Positions 54,097-63,247 of a stretch of 64,000 nucleotides of DNA are shown here, piece by piece (positions within the stretch are counted from its first letter, which is position 1; every line of letters starts with the position of its first letter). The notes below the pieces were generated by a model, which was not told where the DNA came from, did no database searches, and saw only the letters and a list, made by a program, of their open reading frames with translations. The translations under genes and the position numbers were made by a program. Source of the DNA: Zunongwangia atlantica 22II14-10F7. GTDB taxonomy: Bacteria > Bacteroidota > Bacteroidia > Flavobacteriales > Flavobacteriaceae. The stretch is from positions 124,001-188,000 of the forward strand of contig NZ_ARYN01000006.1 in the NCBI RefSeq assembly GCF_002094855.1. Reading direction: 5' to 3'.

Positions 54097-54450
54097 ATGG
54101 AGATATTATTAGCAATTTTAGTAGGTTTACTATATGCGTCTGGGATCTATATGATTTTACGCCGTAGTTTGGTAAAGCTTATTATCGGAATAATCTTATT
54201 AGGAAACGGTGCTAACCTTTTAATTTTTCTGTTGGGAAGAATTACAAAAGGTCTGCCACCTATAATTCCTGAAAATTCTAAAGTTTTTTTAGAAGCATAT
54301 GCAGATCCTGTTCCGCAGGCGCTTATACTAACTGCTATTGTAATTAGTTTTGGATTGCAGTCTTTTGCCATTATTCTTGTAAAAAGAGCCCATAAGGTGG
54401 TAAGAACAGACGATCTGGACGAAATGAACGCAACCGACGAAGATTCATGA
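54097..54450 (+). CDS. mrpC: Mrp antiporter subunit C
   Basis: The 117-residue protein is a NuoK-like three-helix subunit, with [30 protein letters not shown] and [17 protein letters not shown]. It ends in an acidic tail and overlaps mrpD by 4 bases (ATGA), implying translational coupling. Confidence 0.94.
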   Translation: MEILLAILVGLLYASGIYMILRRSLVKLIIGIILLGNGANLLIFLLGRITKGLPPIIPENSKVFLEAYADPVPQALILTAIVISFGLQSFAIILVKRAHKVVRTDDLDEMNATDEDS

Positions 54451-55958
54451 TGCAACAATTAATCATATATCCATTATTATTTCAATTATTCCTAAGCATC
54501 GTGTTGATGTTTTTTTGGAATAAGATTAATGCTCAAAAAGTAATTAGTATTGCCGGAAGTATTATTGCTGTAATACTTTCTAGCTATGTTTTTTATTATG
54601 TTTGGGAAAACGGAACTCAAAAAGTAAATGCCGGTAACTGGGATGCACCTTTTGGGATCGTTTTTGTGGCAGATACCTTGGCGGTTACTTTGGTGTTGTT
54701 AACGGCGCTTTCAGGGCTGGCGGTTTCAATATTTTCAGCTGGTTCAGTCATAAAAGATCGATTGCGTTTTGGTTATTTTCCGATATTTCACTTTTTACTG
54801 CTTGGTTTAACTGGGGCATTTTTAACAGGAGACTTATTCAACCTCTACGTTTGGTTCGAGATCATTATCATTAGTTCGTTTGTATTGATCACTATTGGTG
54901 GTGAGAAGGCGCAGTTAGAAGGAGCTGTGAAATATTTTACGCTGAACATTTTAGCTTCAACAATTTTCTTAACCGCTATTGCAGTATTGTACGGTTTAAC
55001 TGGTTCTTTAAACATGGCCGATCTTGCAGGTAAAGTAGCTGCGGTAGAAAATCGAGGCTTGGTAGAAGTTGCAGCTATTTTATTCCTAATTGGATTTGGT
55101 ACAAAAGCATCAATATTTCCATTGTATTTCTGGCTGCCTGCTTCATATCATACGCCTCCGGCAGCAGTTTCTGCAATCTTTGGGGGATTACTAACCAAGG
55201 TTGGTGTTTATGCTTTAATTAGAGTGTTTACGCTCATTTTTGTAGGAGACGTTTTTCTAGGTGAGATTCTAATGGTGCTGGCGATCCTAACTATTTTTAG
55301 TGGTGGAGTTGGTGCATTGGTTCAAAATAATGTTCGTAAGGTATTTTCCTATTTAATTATTTGTCATATAGGATATATGATCGCCGGTTTAGGGATGTTT
55401 ACTGAAATCGCTATTACCGGAGTGATCTTTTACCTGATTCATGATATCATGGTAAAGACCAATTTATTTATGGTAAGTGGGATTATATTTAAAATAAAGT
55501 CGTCTAACAGTATGCGAGCTTTAGGAGGTTTCTATGCAAATTATCCTAAGCTGAGTTTGTTGATTTTTATCCCATTATTTTCTTTAGTTGGAATTCCTCC
55601 ATTATCAGGATTCTGGCCAAAAATATCATTGATTGGTGAAGGTTTTGCAACCGAAAATTACTGGACGGTTGCAGCCATAATTTTTGCCAGCTTTATTACT
55701 TTGGTGATCATTGCGAAATTATGGGCAGAAGTATTCTGGAAAGATGCAAAAGAAATTCCAGAGAAACCTAAATTCGAATATTTTAGTGATATTAGTAAAG
55801 CAAGGAAAACGCAGTTTATTCTTCCTATTGTATTTTTAAGTTTAATATCATTATACATTGGTTTTGGAGCCGAGCATATTCAATTGTTATCTTCAAGGAT
55901 TGCAAACGAGTTAATGAATAGTCAGCAGTATATCGATACAGTTTTAAACAATAGTTAA
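54447..55958 (+). CDS. mrpD: Mrp antiporter subunit D
   Basis: The 503-residue protein is the second NuoL/M/N-like antiporter subunit, with about 14 helices. It shows the conserved Glu in [17 protein letters not shown] and Lys in [44 protein letters not shown]. Together with MrpA it is thought to form the ion and proton paths. Confidence 0.95.
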   Translation: MMQQLIIYPLLFQLFLSIVLMFFWNKINAQKVISIAGSIIAVILSSYVFYYVWENGTQKVNAGNWDAPFGIVFVADTLAVTLVLLTALSGLAVSIFSAGSVIKDRLRFGYFPIFHFLLLGLTGAFLTGDLFNLYVWFEIIIISSFVLITIGGEKAQLEGAVKYFTLNILASTIFLTAIAVLYGLTGSLNMADLAGKVAAVENRGLVEVAAILFLIGFGTKASIFPLYFWLPASYHTPPAAVSAIFGGLLTKVGVYALIRVFTLIFVGDVFLGEILMVLAILTIFSGGVGALVQNNVRKVFSYLIICHIGYMIAGLGMFTEIAITGVIFYLIHDIMVKTNLFMVSGIIFKIKSSNSMRALGGFYANYPKLSLLIFIPLFSLVGIPPLSGFWPKISLIGEGFATENYWTVAAIIFASFITLVIIAKLWAEVFWKDAKEIPEKPKFEYFSDISKARKTQFILPIVFLSLISLYIGFGAEHIQLLSSRIANELMNSQQYIDTVLNNS

Positions 55959-55968
55959 GCGAGGGAAA

Positions 55969-56445
55969 ATGAAAAACAGGTTTGTATCTAATATTCTTCT
56001 AACATTTGTGTGGGTGGTGCTCACAGGAGATTTTCATTTCTCTAACTATTTATTTGGCTTTGTATTAAGTTATGTGATCTTGATGGTAATTACCAAGGGA
56101 TCCAGAAAAGCAAAGTACTTTACCATTGTTCCTAAACTTATATTTTTTGTGCTATATTTTGTAAAGGAGCTGGTGAAAGCAAATTTAGAAGTAGCCTGGG
56201 AAGTTATGACGCCAAAACTAAATATGACGCCGGGAATTGTAAAAGTTCCATTAACGGTGCAGAGTGATGTTGGGATTACGCTATTGGCAAACTTAATCAC
56301 GCTAACTCCTGGAACATTAAGTTTAGATGTTTCTAACGATAAGAAGGTGCTTTATGTACACGCGATGTATATAAAAGATAAAGAAGAATTCATTGCCGGA
56401 ATTAAAAACGGTTTTGAAAAACGAATATTAGAGATTTTAAAATAA
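55969..56445 (+). CDS. mrpE: Mrp antiporter subunit E
   Basis: The 158-residue protein has two N-terminal helices and a cytoplasmic domain with the MnhE pattern TPGTLSLDVSNDKKVLYVHAMYI. Its last base is the first base of the mrpF start codon. Confidence 0.93.
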   Translation: MKNRFVSNILLTFVWVVLTGDFHFSNYLFGFVLSYVILMVITKGSRKAKYFTIVPKLIFFVLYFVKELVKANLEVAWEVMTPKLNMTPGIVKVPLTVQSDVGITLLANLITLTPGTLSLDVSNDKKVLYVHAMYIKDKEEFIAGIKNGFEKRILEILK

Positions 56446-56720
56446 TGACTTTAGTAGAATATTGTAGAATAGTAATCCTGCCAGTTTTGGCATTTTCTGT
56501 AATTCTTATTCTAATAAGATTCTTCAGAGGGCCAAGTATTGCAGATCGAATCGTTGCGTTAGATCTTTTAATTACTACCGGAATTGGGATTATTGGTGTT
56601 TATACCATTACCTCTGGTAGTTCTACATTGTTAGATACAGGAATGATTTTAGCACTTATTGCCTTTTTAAGTACTGTAGCCCTAAGTTATTATTTAGAAC
56701 GAAGAAGCAAGAAGAAATGA
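56445..56720 (+). CDS. mrpF: Mrp antiporter subunit F
   Basis: The 91-residue, three-helix protein has the MnhF signature RFFRGPSIADRIVALDLLIT. It overlaps mrpE by 1 base and mrpG by 4 bases. Confidence 0.93.
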   Translation: MTLVEYCRIVILPVLAFSVILILIRFFRGPSIADRIVALDLLITTGIGIIGVYTITSGSSTLLDTGMILALIAFLSTVALSYYLERRSKKK

Positions 56721-57109
56721 ACATTTTTATAGGCGTTATAATCACATTAGGAACTTTATTCGTTTTATTGGCGGCAGTAGGTCTTATACGTATGCCAGAT
56801 ACGTATTTACGAATATCTGTAAACACTAAAGCAGCAACACTTGGTGTAGGTTTGCTCTTGGGCGGTGTGGCTTTTTATTTCTATGATCTTAGTACCACTT
56901 CAAGAACTTTTGTAATTGTACTTTTCTTGTTTTTAACTGCTCCAGTTGGTGCGCATTTAATTGGTAGAGCTTCTTACTTTATTGGGAATAAACTCTGGGA
57001 TAAATCCAAAATGGACGATTTACAGGGTAAATATCAAAAAAACTCTCACGTACTAAAAAGTGAAATCGACGATACTCCAGAGGATAATGTAGATCACACC
57101 AAAATGTAA
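56717..57109 (+). CDS. mrpG: Mrp antiporter subunit G
   Basis: The 130-residue protein has three helices with the MnhG motif VGLIRMPDTYLRISVNTKAATLGVG and a polar cytoplasmic tail of about 35 residues. It ends the antiporter operon; repeat copy C begins 4 bases after its stop. Confidence 0.93.
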   Translation: MNIFIGVIITLGTLFVLLAAVGLIRMPDTYLRISVNTKAATLGVGLLLGGVAFYFYDLSTTSRTFVIVLFLFLTAPVGAHLIGRASYFIGNKLWDKSKMDDLQGKYQKNSHVLKSEIDDTPEDNVDHTKM

Positions 57110-57113
57110 TTCA

Positions 57114-57158
57114 TTTATTGGCACCGCCGAAGGGTATAATATCCCGAGGTATTTTACT
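57114..57158 (+). repeat. Dispersed intergenic repeat, copy C (short form)
   Basis: It starts TTTATTGGCACCGCCGAAGG like copies A and B, then passes after ATCCCGAG directly into GTATTTTACT, which resembles the shared right end GTAGTTTACT. This looks like a copy with about 55 bases deleted from the middle. Confidence 0.6.
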
Positions 57159-57250
57159 TATTTAGAGTTAGGTGCTTTTACAATAATCATAACTTTCTGC
57201 TTCAAAACTCAATTTTCGTCAATCTGTAAGGGCATATTCAGGTAAACTTG

Positions 57251-57258
57251 TAATTTTG
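57251..57258 (+). promoter_or_regulatory. -7 box of the biotin operon, predicting a leaderless bioF
   Basis: TAATTTTG is a perfect match that ends exactly 5 bases before the bioF ATG. No biotin repressor (BirA) operator of the usual TTGTAAACC type was seen, although GTAAAC-like sequence (GTAAACTTG) directly precedes the box. Confidence 0.55.
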
Positions 57259-57263
57259 CCTGC

Positions 57264-58427
57264 ATGAATAGATTCCCTTCCAAGCTTCAAAAAAGCCTAG
57301 ATAAACGATCGCAGGATAATTCTTTAAGGGAATTAAAAATTGCTGCGGAAGGTGTCGATTTTTACTCCAATGATTACCTGGGATTTGCGAATTCTGAAGC
57401 TATTTTTACTGAAGCACAAAGGCTTTGCGAAAAGTATAATCTGAAGCAGAACGGCGCAACCGGCAGCCGACTCATCTCTGGGAACCACAAATTATACGAA
57501 ATTGCAGAAGATTTTTTAGCCGAATTTCACAAGGCTGAAGCTGCTTTGCTTTTTAATTCAGGTTATGATGCTAATATTGGTTTCTTCTCTTCAGTGCCGC
57601 AAAAGGGTGATCTTATTTTTTATGATGAATTGATTCATGCCAGTGTTCGGGATGGAATTTCAATAAGCAATGCTAAAGCTTATAAATTTCAGCATAACGA
57701 TATTGGTGATTTACAACATAAAATTTTAAGACAGGAAATTTCAGAAAACACTTCAGTTTATATAGTTACAGAAGCTGTCTTTTCGATGGATGGCAATCTT
57801 GCTCCTTTGCAGGATTTGGCTCATTTTTCCGAAGAAAATAATTTCTTTCTCATCGTAGACGAAGCACATAGCACAGGCGTTTTTGGCAAGCATGGAGAAG
57901 GTTTAGTTTATGAGCTTGAATTACAAAATAAAGTTTTTGCCCGTATTCATACGTTTGGGAAGGCCATTGGTGCGCATGGAGCCGTGATTTTGGGAAATTC
58001 AGCACTTAAAACTTACCTTTTCAACTTTGCACGAAGCTTTATTTATACCACGGGATTGCCGCCGCATGCAGTTGCGACAGTATTGGCGGTTTTTAAAGAA
58101 TTAGCCCGTGATAATTCAGTTTTAGAGATCCTAAAAGCCAATATTCGATGTTTTAAAAGCGAATTAAAATTGGCTAAAATCAATCATTATTTTATCGAAA
58201 GTGAGTCGGCTATTCAATGTGCGATAATTCCTGGAAACGATGTGGTAAAAAAAATTGCTTCAAAATTTCAACAAAATCAATATCTGGTAAAACCAATTCT
58301 TTCACCCACGGTTCCCAAGGGAAAAGAAAGACTTCGTTTTTGCCTGCATAGTTTTAATTCCGAAGAAGAAATAAAAGGAATCGTGCAATTACTTGCGCAG
58401 CTAATCAATCAAGATCATCATGCATAA
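57264..58427 (+). CDS. bioF: 8-amino-7-oxononanoate synthase
   Basis: BioF condenses pimeloyl thioester with alanine, the first step of the biotin ring pathway. The 387-residue PLP enzyme has GATGSRLISGNH, the stacking His region DELIHASVRDGI, VDEAHSTGVFG and the PLP Lys233 in HTFGKAIGAHGA. Length is normal. It starts the operon and overlaps the next gene by 8 bases. Confidence 0.93.
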   Translation: MNRFPSKLQKSLDKRSQDNSLRELKIAAEGVDFYSNDYLGFANSEAIFTEAQRLCEKYNLKQNGATGSRLISGNHKLYEIAEDFLAEFHKAEAALLFNSGYDANIGFFSSVPQKGDLIFYDELIHASVRDGISISNAKAYKFQHNDIGDLQHKILRQEISENTSVYIVTEAVFSMDGNLAPLQDLAHFSEENNFFLIVDEAHSTGVFGKHGEGLVYELELQNKVFARIHTFGKAIGAHGAVILGNSALKTYLFNFARSFIYTTGLPPHAVATVLAVFKELARDNSVLEILKANIRCFKSELKLAKINHYFIESESAIQCAIIPGNDVVKKIASKFQQNQYLVKPILSPTVPKGKERLRFCLHSFNSEEEIKGIVQLLAQLINQDHHA

Positions 58428-58833
58428 TAGTTTTAAAATAGTAGCGACTTTTCAGTACCCCGCAGAAGCTCAGATCGTGAAATCTCGGTTAGAAGCAGAG
58501 GGTATAAATGTGATCCTTAATAACGAGCATACGATAAATACAGATCCCTTAATTAGCACGGCAATAGGCGGTGTTCAATTAATGGTAAATGTAGAAGATG
58601 GGGTAAAAGCCAAGGAGGTTTTAGACGATATTTCAAAATATTCTTTGGATGATAGTGGGCGTGCTATCCATTGCCCTAATTGTAATAGCAAAAAAGTGGC
58701 GTATTATACCACGATAACAGATTTTAAATCCTTTATTTACTTTTTTGTAGGTTTTATTTTTTCGGTTTTACCAATGTACACCAAGTATTCTTATCGCTGC
58801 GAGAACTGCAAACACAAATTTAATTTAAAATGA
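58420..58833 (+). CDS. DUF2007 domain protein with C-terminal zinc ribbon and membrane segment
   Basis: The 137-residue protein opens with a DUF2007 (ferredoxin-like, putative signal-transducing) domain, from ATFQYPAEAQIVKSRLEAEGI to about residue 70. After that come a zinc-ribbon knuckle HCPNCNSKKV, a hydrophobic stretch (FIYFFVGFIFSVLPMY) and a second knuckle CENCKHKF, so the ribbon is split by a helix. It overlaps bioF by 8 bases and bioD by 4, which makes it an integral member of the biotin operon. It does not resemble BioC, BioH or another biotin enzyme; its function there is unknown. Confidence 0.8.
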   Translation: MHNSFKIVATFQYPAEAQIVKSRLEAEGINVILNNEHTINTDPLISTAIGGVQLMVNVEDGVKAKEVLDDISKYSLDDSGRAIHCPNCNSKKVAYYTTITDFKSFIYFFVGFIFSVLPMYTKYSYRCENCKHKFNLK

Positions 58834-59450
58834 AACAATCTTATTTTATCACTGGTATCGATACTGAAGTTGGTAAAACCATGATCTCGGCAATTGTGAC
58901 CGAGGCCTTGGAAGCCGATTACTGGAAACCGATTCAGGCGGGTGATCTGGATAATTCAGATACACATAAAGTGGAGCGTTTAATTAGTAATAAAAAGACC
59001 AAATTCCATAAAAACGCCTTTGCTTTGAAGACGCCTATGAGTCCACATGCAGCGGCAGAAATTGATGGATTTACAGTTTCTTCAAAAACTATAATTCGGC
59101 CAGAAACCGATAATGATCTGGTTGTAGAAGGCGCCGGTGGTTTGCTGGTTCCAATAAGCGATTCTGAAACTATTGCCGATTTAATTGCTCCAACCGATAA
59201 AGTTATTCTGGTTTCACGTCATTATCTTGGAAGCATTAATCATACGTTGTTAAGCATTGAAGCTTTACGAAGTCGCGGTTTTGGTTGCTTCGGAATTATT
59301 TACAGCGGAAATGAGACAAAAACCACTGAAGATATTATCCAAAAAATGAGTGGCGTGCCGGTGATTGGTCGAGTAGAAGAAGAGGAAGAATTTACTGCGG
59401 AAGTGATTAAAAAATACGCAGATAAATTTCGTGAGAATCTGAAAAAGTAA
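58830..59450 (+). CDS. bioD: Dethiobiotin synthetase
   Basis: BioD closes the ureido ring using ATP and carbon dioxide. The 206-residue protein has the P-loop TGIDTEVGKTMIS, the catalytic Lys in DYWKPIQAGD, TPMSPHAAAE and VVEGAGGLLVPIS. It overlaps the DUF2007 gene by 4 bases and ends 3 bases before bioA. Confidence 0.95.
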   Translation: MKQSYFITGIDTEVGKTMISAIVTEALEADYWKPIQAGDLDNSDTHKVERLISNKKTKFHKNAFALKTPMSPHAAAEIDGFTVSSKTIIRPETDNDLVVEGAGGLLVPISDSETIADLIAPTDKVILVSRHYLGSINHTLLSIEALRSRGFGCFGIIYSGNETKTTEDIIQKMSGVPVIGRVEEEEEFTAEVIKKYADKFRENLKK

Positions 59451-59453
59451 GGA

Positions 59454-60731
59454 ATGCAAGAGAATTTAAGTTTAGCTGAAAGAGATAAAAAACATTTATG
59501 GCATCCGCTTACGCAACACAAAATTGCGAGTGATGCTCTGGGGATTGTTAAAGCGAATGGAGTAAAGCTGTACGACGAAAACGGCAAAGAATATATCGAC
59601 GGAATTTCTTCCTGGTATACTTGCGTTTATGGGCATTGTAACGAGTTTATTACAGATCGTGTAGCCACACAAATGAAGAATTTAGATCAGGTGGTTTTTA
59701 GCGGATTTACCCACAAACCTGCAGTAGAACTTTCTGAAGCTTTAATGAAGATTTTACCTGAAGGGCAGCAAAAACTGTTCTTTAACGATAATGGTTCTAC
59801 GGCTACCGAGATCGGGATAAAAATGGCCTTGCAGTATCATCACAATCTTGGGAACGATCGTAAAGTGATGCTAGCTTTTGAGGAAGGTTTTCATGGCGAT
59901 ACTTTTGGAGCGATGTCTGTTTCTGGATTATCGGTTTATAATGGTGCTTTTGAAGATCATTTTATTTCCGTAGAAAGAATTCCGGTGCCAAACGGAGATA
60001 ATAATCAGGCAGTTTTAGATCAGCTAAAACAACTGATCAAAACGCATAATGTCGCCGGATTTATTTACGAACCTTTAGTTCAGGGAGCAGCTGCGATGAA
60101 AATGCACGATGCCGATGGACTGAATGAAATCTTGAAAGTTTGTAAAGAAAATGATATTGTTTGCGTTGCTGACGAGGTGATGACGGGCTTTGGAAAAACC
60201 GGGAAATATTTTGCTTCAGATTATATCGAAACCAAACCAGATATTGTTTGTATGTCGAAGGCGCTAACCGCCGGATTGTTGCCAATGGGTTTAACCAGTT
60301 GTTCGCAAAAGATCTACGATGCTTTTTATTCTGATGAGATTGCTAAAGGGCTTTTTCACGGGCACACGTATAGCGCAAATCCATTAGCCTGTGCTGCTGC
60401 TTTAGCCGGAATAGAATTACTGACTTCAGAAGAGATGCAAAGCAATATTAAGCGAATCGAGAATTTACATCAGGCTTTTGCAGAGAAAATAAAAGATCAT
60501 CCAAAAGTGATCAATATTAGACATTTAGGGATCATTTTTGCATTCGATCTAAATGTAAAAATGGAGCGCTACGGAAATATTCGGAATCAGCTTTTTAGTT
60601 ATTTTATGGAAAATGGCGTCTATCTTCGTCCGCTTGGAAGTACCATTTATATCACAGCTCCTTTTATAACTTCAGATGAGGAAATGCAGAAGATCTACGA
60701 TACGATTGAAGGCGTGTTTGACAAGTTTTAA
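59454..60731 (+). CDS. bioA: Adenosylmethionine-8-amino-7-oxononanoate aminotransferase
   Basis: BioA transfers an amino group from S-adenosylmethionine to the BioF product. The 425-residue class III aminotransferase begins with the BioA pattern HLWHPLTQHK, has SSWYTCVYGHCN, the PLP-site VADEVMTGFGKTG and Lys269 in CMSKALTAGLLPMG. The product feeds BioD. It is followed by a 172-bp gap rich in 7-base periodic sequence. Confidence 0.95.
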   Translation: MQENLSLAERDKKHLWHPLTQHKIASDALGIVKANGVKLYDENGKEYIDGISSWYTCVYGHCNEFITDRVATQMKNLDQVVFSGFTHKPAVELSEALMKILPEGQQKLFFNDNGSTATEIGIKMALQYHHNLGNDRKVMLAFEEGFHGDTFGAMSVSGLSVYNGAFEDHFISVERIPVPNGDNNQAVLDQLKQLIKTHNVAGFIYEPLVQGAAAMKMHDADGLNEILKVCKENDIVCVADEVMTGFGKTGKYFASDYIETKPDIVCMSKALTAGLLPMGLTSCSQKIYDAFYSDEIAKGLFHGHTYSANPLACAAALAGIELLTSEEMQSNIKRIENLHQAFAEKIKDHPKVINIRHLGIIFAFDLNVKMERYGNIRNQLFSYFMENGVYLRPLGSTIYITAPFITSDEEMQKIYDTIEGVFDKF

Positions 60732-60749
60732 ATTTAGACCGCTTTGCTG

Positions 60750-60798
60750 TTAGAGTTTAGATGGTAGACAATAGATATTTTGATGTATTGAGTTGATA
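60750..60798. repeat. Degenerate heptamer tract after bioA
   Basis: Consecutive 7-base units keep TAGA at positions 2-5: TTAGAGT, TTAGATG, GTAGACA, ATAGATA (60750-60777), then less clear units ending GTATTGA and GTTGATA. The unit GTATTGA also occurs on the minus strand of the atpD-atpC spacer tract. Confidence 0.5.
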
Positions 60799-60875
60799 AT
60801 TTGAAATTGCTGTTGAAAAAATAAATTAAAAACTTTTCTTACAATCAGTTTCATCAAGCTTTTGCCTTTTAAATT

Positions 60876-60903
60876 CGTAAACCGTAAACCGTAAACCGTA
60901 AAC
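60876..60903. repeat. Perfect heptamer array CGTAAAC x4 abutting a start codon
   Basis: Four identical copies of CGTAAAC run without interruption and the last base is directly followed by the ATG of the ketoacyl synthase gene. The unit is one step from those of the 47921-47957 array. Confidence 0.85.
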
Positions 60904-62061
60904 ATGAAAAATCCAATTTATATCACTTCCATGGCTTCGGTTTCTCCTTTGGGAGAAGATCCTAAGGCGATTTGGGAGGCTTATAAAAACGATCATCATT
61001 TTATACAAAAGCACGATTTTGAAGGTGAAGAAGGTTTTGCTGCTTTTTTACCAGAAAAATTACGGGCAGAAATCGACAATTTAAGAACCGAAAGTTCAAA
61101 TTATCGTAGGCTCGATCTTTCGGTGTTGTTGGCAATTTATACCTCTCGGCAGGCAATAAAGCGCGCTGGTTGGGAAAATGAAAAGAATATTGGAATTAAC
61201 ATTGGGAGCTCTCGTGGTGCCACTGGATTGTTTGAAAAATTTCATGCTGAATTTATCGAAAATCGACAGGCGTCTACGCAGGCTTCGCCTTCAACAACTT
61301 TGGGCAATATTTCTTCCTGGGTTGGGCAGGATCTGGAAAACAACGGAGTCCATTTTTCGCATAGCGTAACCTGTTCTACTGGTTTACATTCGGTTTTAAA
61401 TGCGGTAGCCTGGTTACAATCTGGTTTGGCTGATAAATTTATCGCCGGCGGAAGTGAAGCAGCGCTTACGCCCTTTACAATTGCCCAGATGAAGGCGATT
61501 AAAACCTATGCTTCAGAAGACCTAAAATATCCCTGCCAGGCATTGAATCTTGATAAAATCCGAAATTCGATGGTTTTAGGAGAAGGTGCCGGATTACTGT
61601 GTTTAGAGAATTCAGCTTCAGAAAAAGCATTAGCTAAAATTACCGGAATTGGTTATTCCGCAGAAAAATTAAAACATAGCGTATCGATTTCTGAAGACGG
61701 AAAGTGTATGCAAAATTCAATGAAAATGGCCATTGGAGATCTGGATCCTGCTGAAATTGATGCGGTTGTGATGCATGCGCCAGGAACAATAAAAGGTGAT
61801 TTGGGTGAGGTAAATGCGATAAAAGCCGTTTTTGGCGAAAATTTACCGGCAATGACTTCCAATAAGTGGAAAATTGGACATACGTTTGCAACATCGGGAA
61901 TCCTGAATCTGGAATTAGCGATGTTAATGCTGAAACATCAGGAGTTTATTTCGGTTCCTTTTTCCGATATTAGTAAAAAACCTGCACGATTACAGAATAT
62001 TTTGGTGAACGCGGTTGGTTTTGGCGGTAATGCCGTTTCTATTTTAATTAATAAAGTTTAA
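60904..62061 (+). CDS. Beta-ketoacyl-ACP synthase family protein in the biotin cluster
   Basis: These enzymes elongate acyl chains by Claisen condensation. The 385-residue protein keeps the complete Cys-His-His triad: Cys157 in VTCSTGLHSV, His291 in VMHAPGTIKGD and His326 in KWKIGHTFATSG, as well as GGSEAAL. It is slightly shorter than FabF (about 412). It lies between bioA and bioB, so a part in making the pimeloyl chain is plausible, but a polyketide or other lipid role cannot be excluded. No perfect -7 box was found; a four-copy heptamer array precedes the ATG. Confidence 0.87.
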   Translation: MKNPIYITSMASVSPLGEDPKAIWEAYKNDHHFIQKHDFEGEEGFAAFLPEKLRAEIDNLRTESSNYRRLDLSVLLAIYTSRQAIKRAGWENEKNIGINIGSSRGATGLFEKFHAEFIENRQASTQASPSTTLGNISSWVGQDLENNGVHFSHSVTCSTGLHSVLNAVAWLQSGLADKFIAGGSEAALTPFTIAQMKAIKTYASEDLKYPCQALNLDKIRNSMVLGEGAGLLCLENSASEKALAKITGIGYSAEKLKHSVSISEDGKCMQNSMKMAIGDLDPAEIDAVVMHAPGTIKGDLGEVNAIKAVFGENLPAMTSNKWKIGHTFATSGILNLELAMLMLKHQEFISVPFSDISKKPARLQNILVNAVGFGGNAVSILINKV

Positions 62062-62118
62062 TATGTTTTTGCTCTAATGAGCGAAAAAGCCTCGCTGCTC
62101 TTTTAGCGAAGTTTTGAT

Positions 62119-62126
62119 TATTTTTG
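62119..62126 (+). promoter_or_regulatory. -7 box of bioB
   Basis: TATTTTTG is a perfect match 15 bases before the ATG at 62142. It contains the TTG at 62124 that would otherwise be an alternative start, which supports the ATG. Confidence 0.6.
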
Positions 62127-62141
62127 AATAAATCTATTTTC

Positions 62142-63239
62142 ATGGCGACAAGACATAACTGGACCAAAGAAGAAATTTTAGAGATTTACAATAAACCTTT
62201 AATGGAACTGCTTTACGAAGCAGCTACGGTTCATAGAAAACATCATGATCCTAATACTGTACAGGTTTCAACTTTACTTTCTATAAAAACAGGCGGTTGC
62301 CCGGAAGATTGTGGTTATTGCCCACAGGCAGCTCGTTATCATACCGATATCGAAGGTAACGATCTAATGAGTGTAAATCATGTAAAAGCACAGGCTTTAC
62401 GTGCAAAATCTGCCGGAAGTTCTCGTGTTTGTATGGGAGCAGCCTGGAGAAACGTAAAAGATGGGCCAGAATTTGACAATGTTTTAGAAATGGTGCGCAC
62501 CATTAATAAGCTTGATATGGAGGTTTGCTGTACGCTGGGAATGCTTACTGAGAACCAGGCGCAGCGTTTAGCTGAAGCAGGTTTGTATGCATACAACCAT
62601 AATTTAGATACTTCTGAAGAATATTATAAAGAGGTAATTTCTACTCGTGGTTTTGAAGATCGTTTAGAAACCATTGACAATGTTAGAAAAACCAATGTTA
62701 CGGTTTGTAGCGGAGGTATTATTGGAATGGGAGAAAAGGAAGAAGATCGTGCCGGGATGTTAGTGGCACTTTCAACTTTAAATCCGCAACCAGAATCTGT
62801 GCCTATTAACGCTTTAGTTCCTGTTGAAGGAACACCAATGGAAGAGCAGGCTCCGGTTTCAATTTGGGAGATGGTAAGAATGGTGGCTACAACCAGAATT
62901 ATAATGCCAGAAACTCAGGTTAGATTATCTGCCGGGCGTACACAAATGAGTAGAGAAGGGCAGGCAATGTGTTTCTTTGCCGGAGCAAATTCAATTTTTG
63001 CCGGGGATAAATTGTTAACTACGCCAAATCCAGATGTAAGTGAAGACATGCAAATGTTTAAAGCTTTAGGATTGAATCCACAAAAGCCATTCACTAAAAA
63101 GTCGAAACCAGAAACGGTAGAAGCTTCAGAATCTAAATATAATTCGCTTGGTGAAAAGCCAAAATGGTCTAGACCTGGGCATACGATCGAGCGAAATGTA
63201 ATAACAGAAGAAAAACAAAAAGCTAAAGCGAAAGCTTAA
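62142..63239 (+). CDS. bioB: Biotin synthase
   Basis: BioB is a radical SAM enzyme that inserts sulfur into dethiobiotin. The 365-residue protein has the [4Fe-4S] motif CPEDCGYC (Cys53, 57, 60), CMGAAWRNVKDG, YNHNLDTSEEYY, TVCSGGIIGMGE, and RLSAGRTQMSREGQAMCFFAGANSIF for the second cluster. The C-terminal 45 residues are a charged tail (KKSKPETVEASESKYN onward) longer than in E. coli. The start is the ATG at 62142, downstream of a -7 box. Confidence 0.96.
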   Translation: MATRHNWTKEEILEIYNKPLMELLYEAATVHRKHHDPNTVQVSTLLSIKTGGCPEDCGYCPQAARYHTDIEGNDLMSVNHVKAQALRAKSAGSSRVCMGAAWRNVKDGPEFDNVLEMVRTINKLDMEVCCTLGMLTENQAQRLAEAGLYAYNHNLDTSEEYYKEVISTRGFEDRLETIDNVRKTNVTVCSGGIIGMGEKEEDRAGMLVALSTLNPQPESVPINALVPVEGTPMEEQAPVSIWEMVRMVATTRIIMPETQVRLSAGRTQMSREGQAMCFFAGANSIFAGDKLLTTPNPDVSEDMQMFKALGLNPQKPFTKKSKPETVEASESKYNSLGEKPKWSRPGHTIERNVITEEKQKAKAKA

Positions 63240-63247
63240 ATCTGAAT

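Noticed and set aside
62124-62141. TTG start for bioB six codons upstream
   Set aside because: The TTG lies inside a perfect -7 box, so it would not be in the mRNA; the ATG at 62142 fits.
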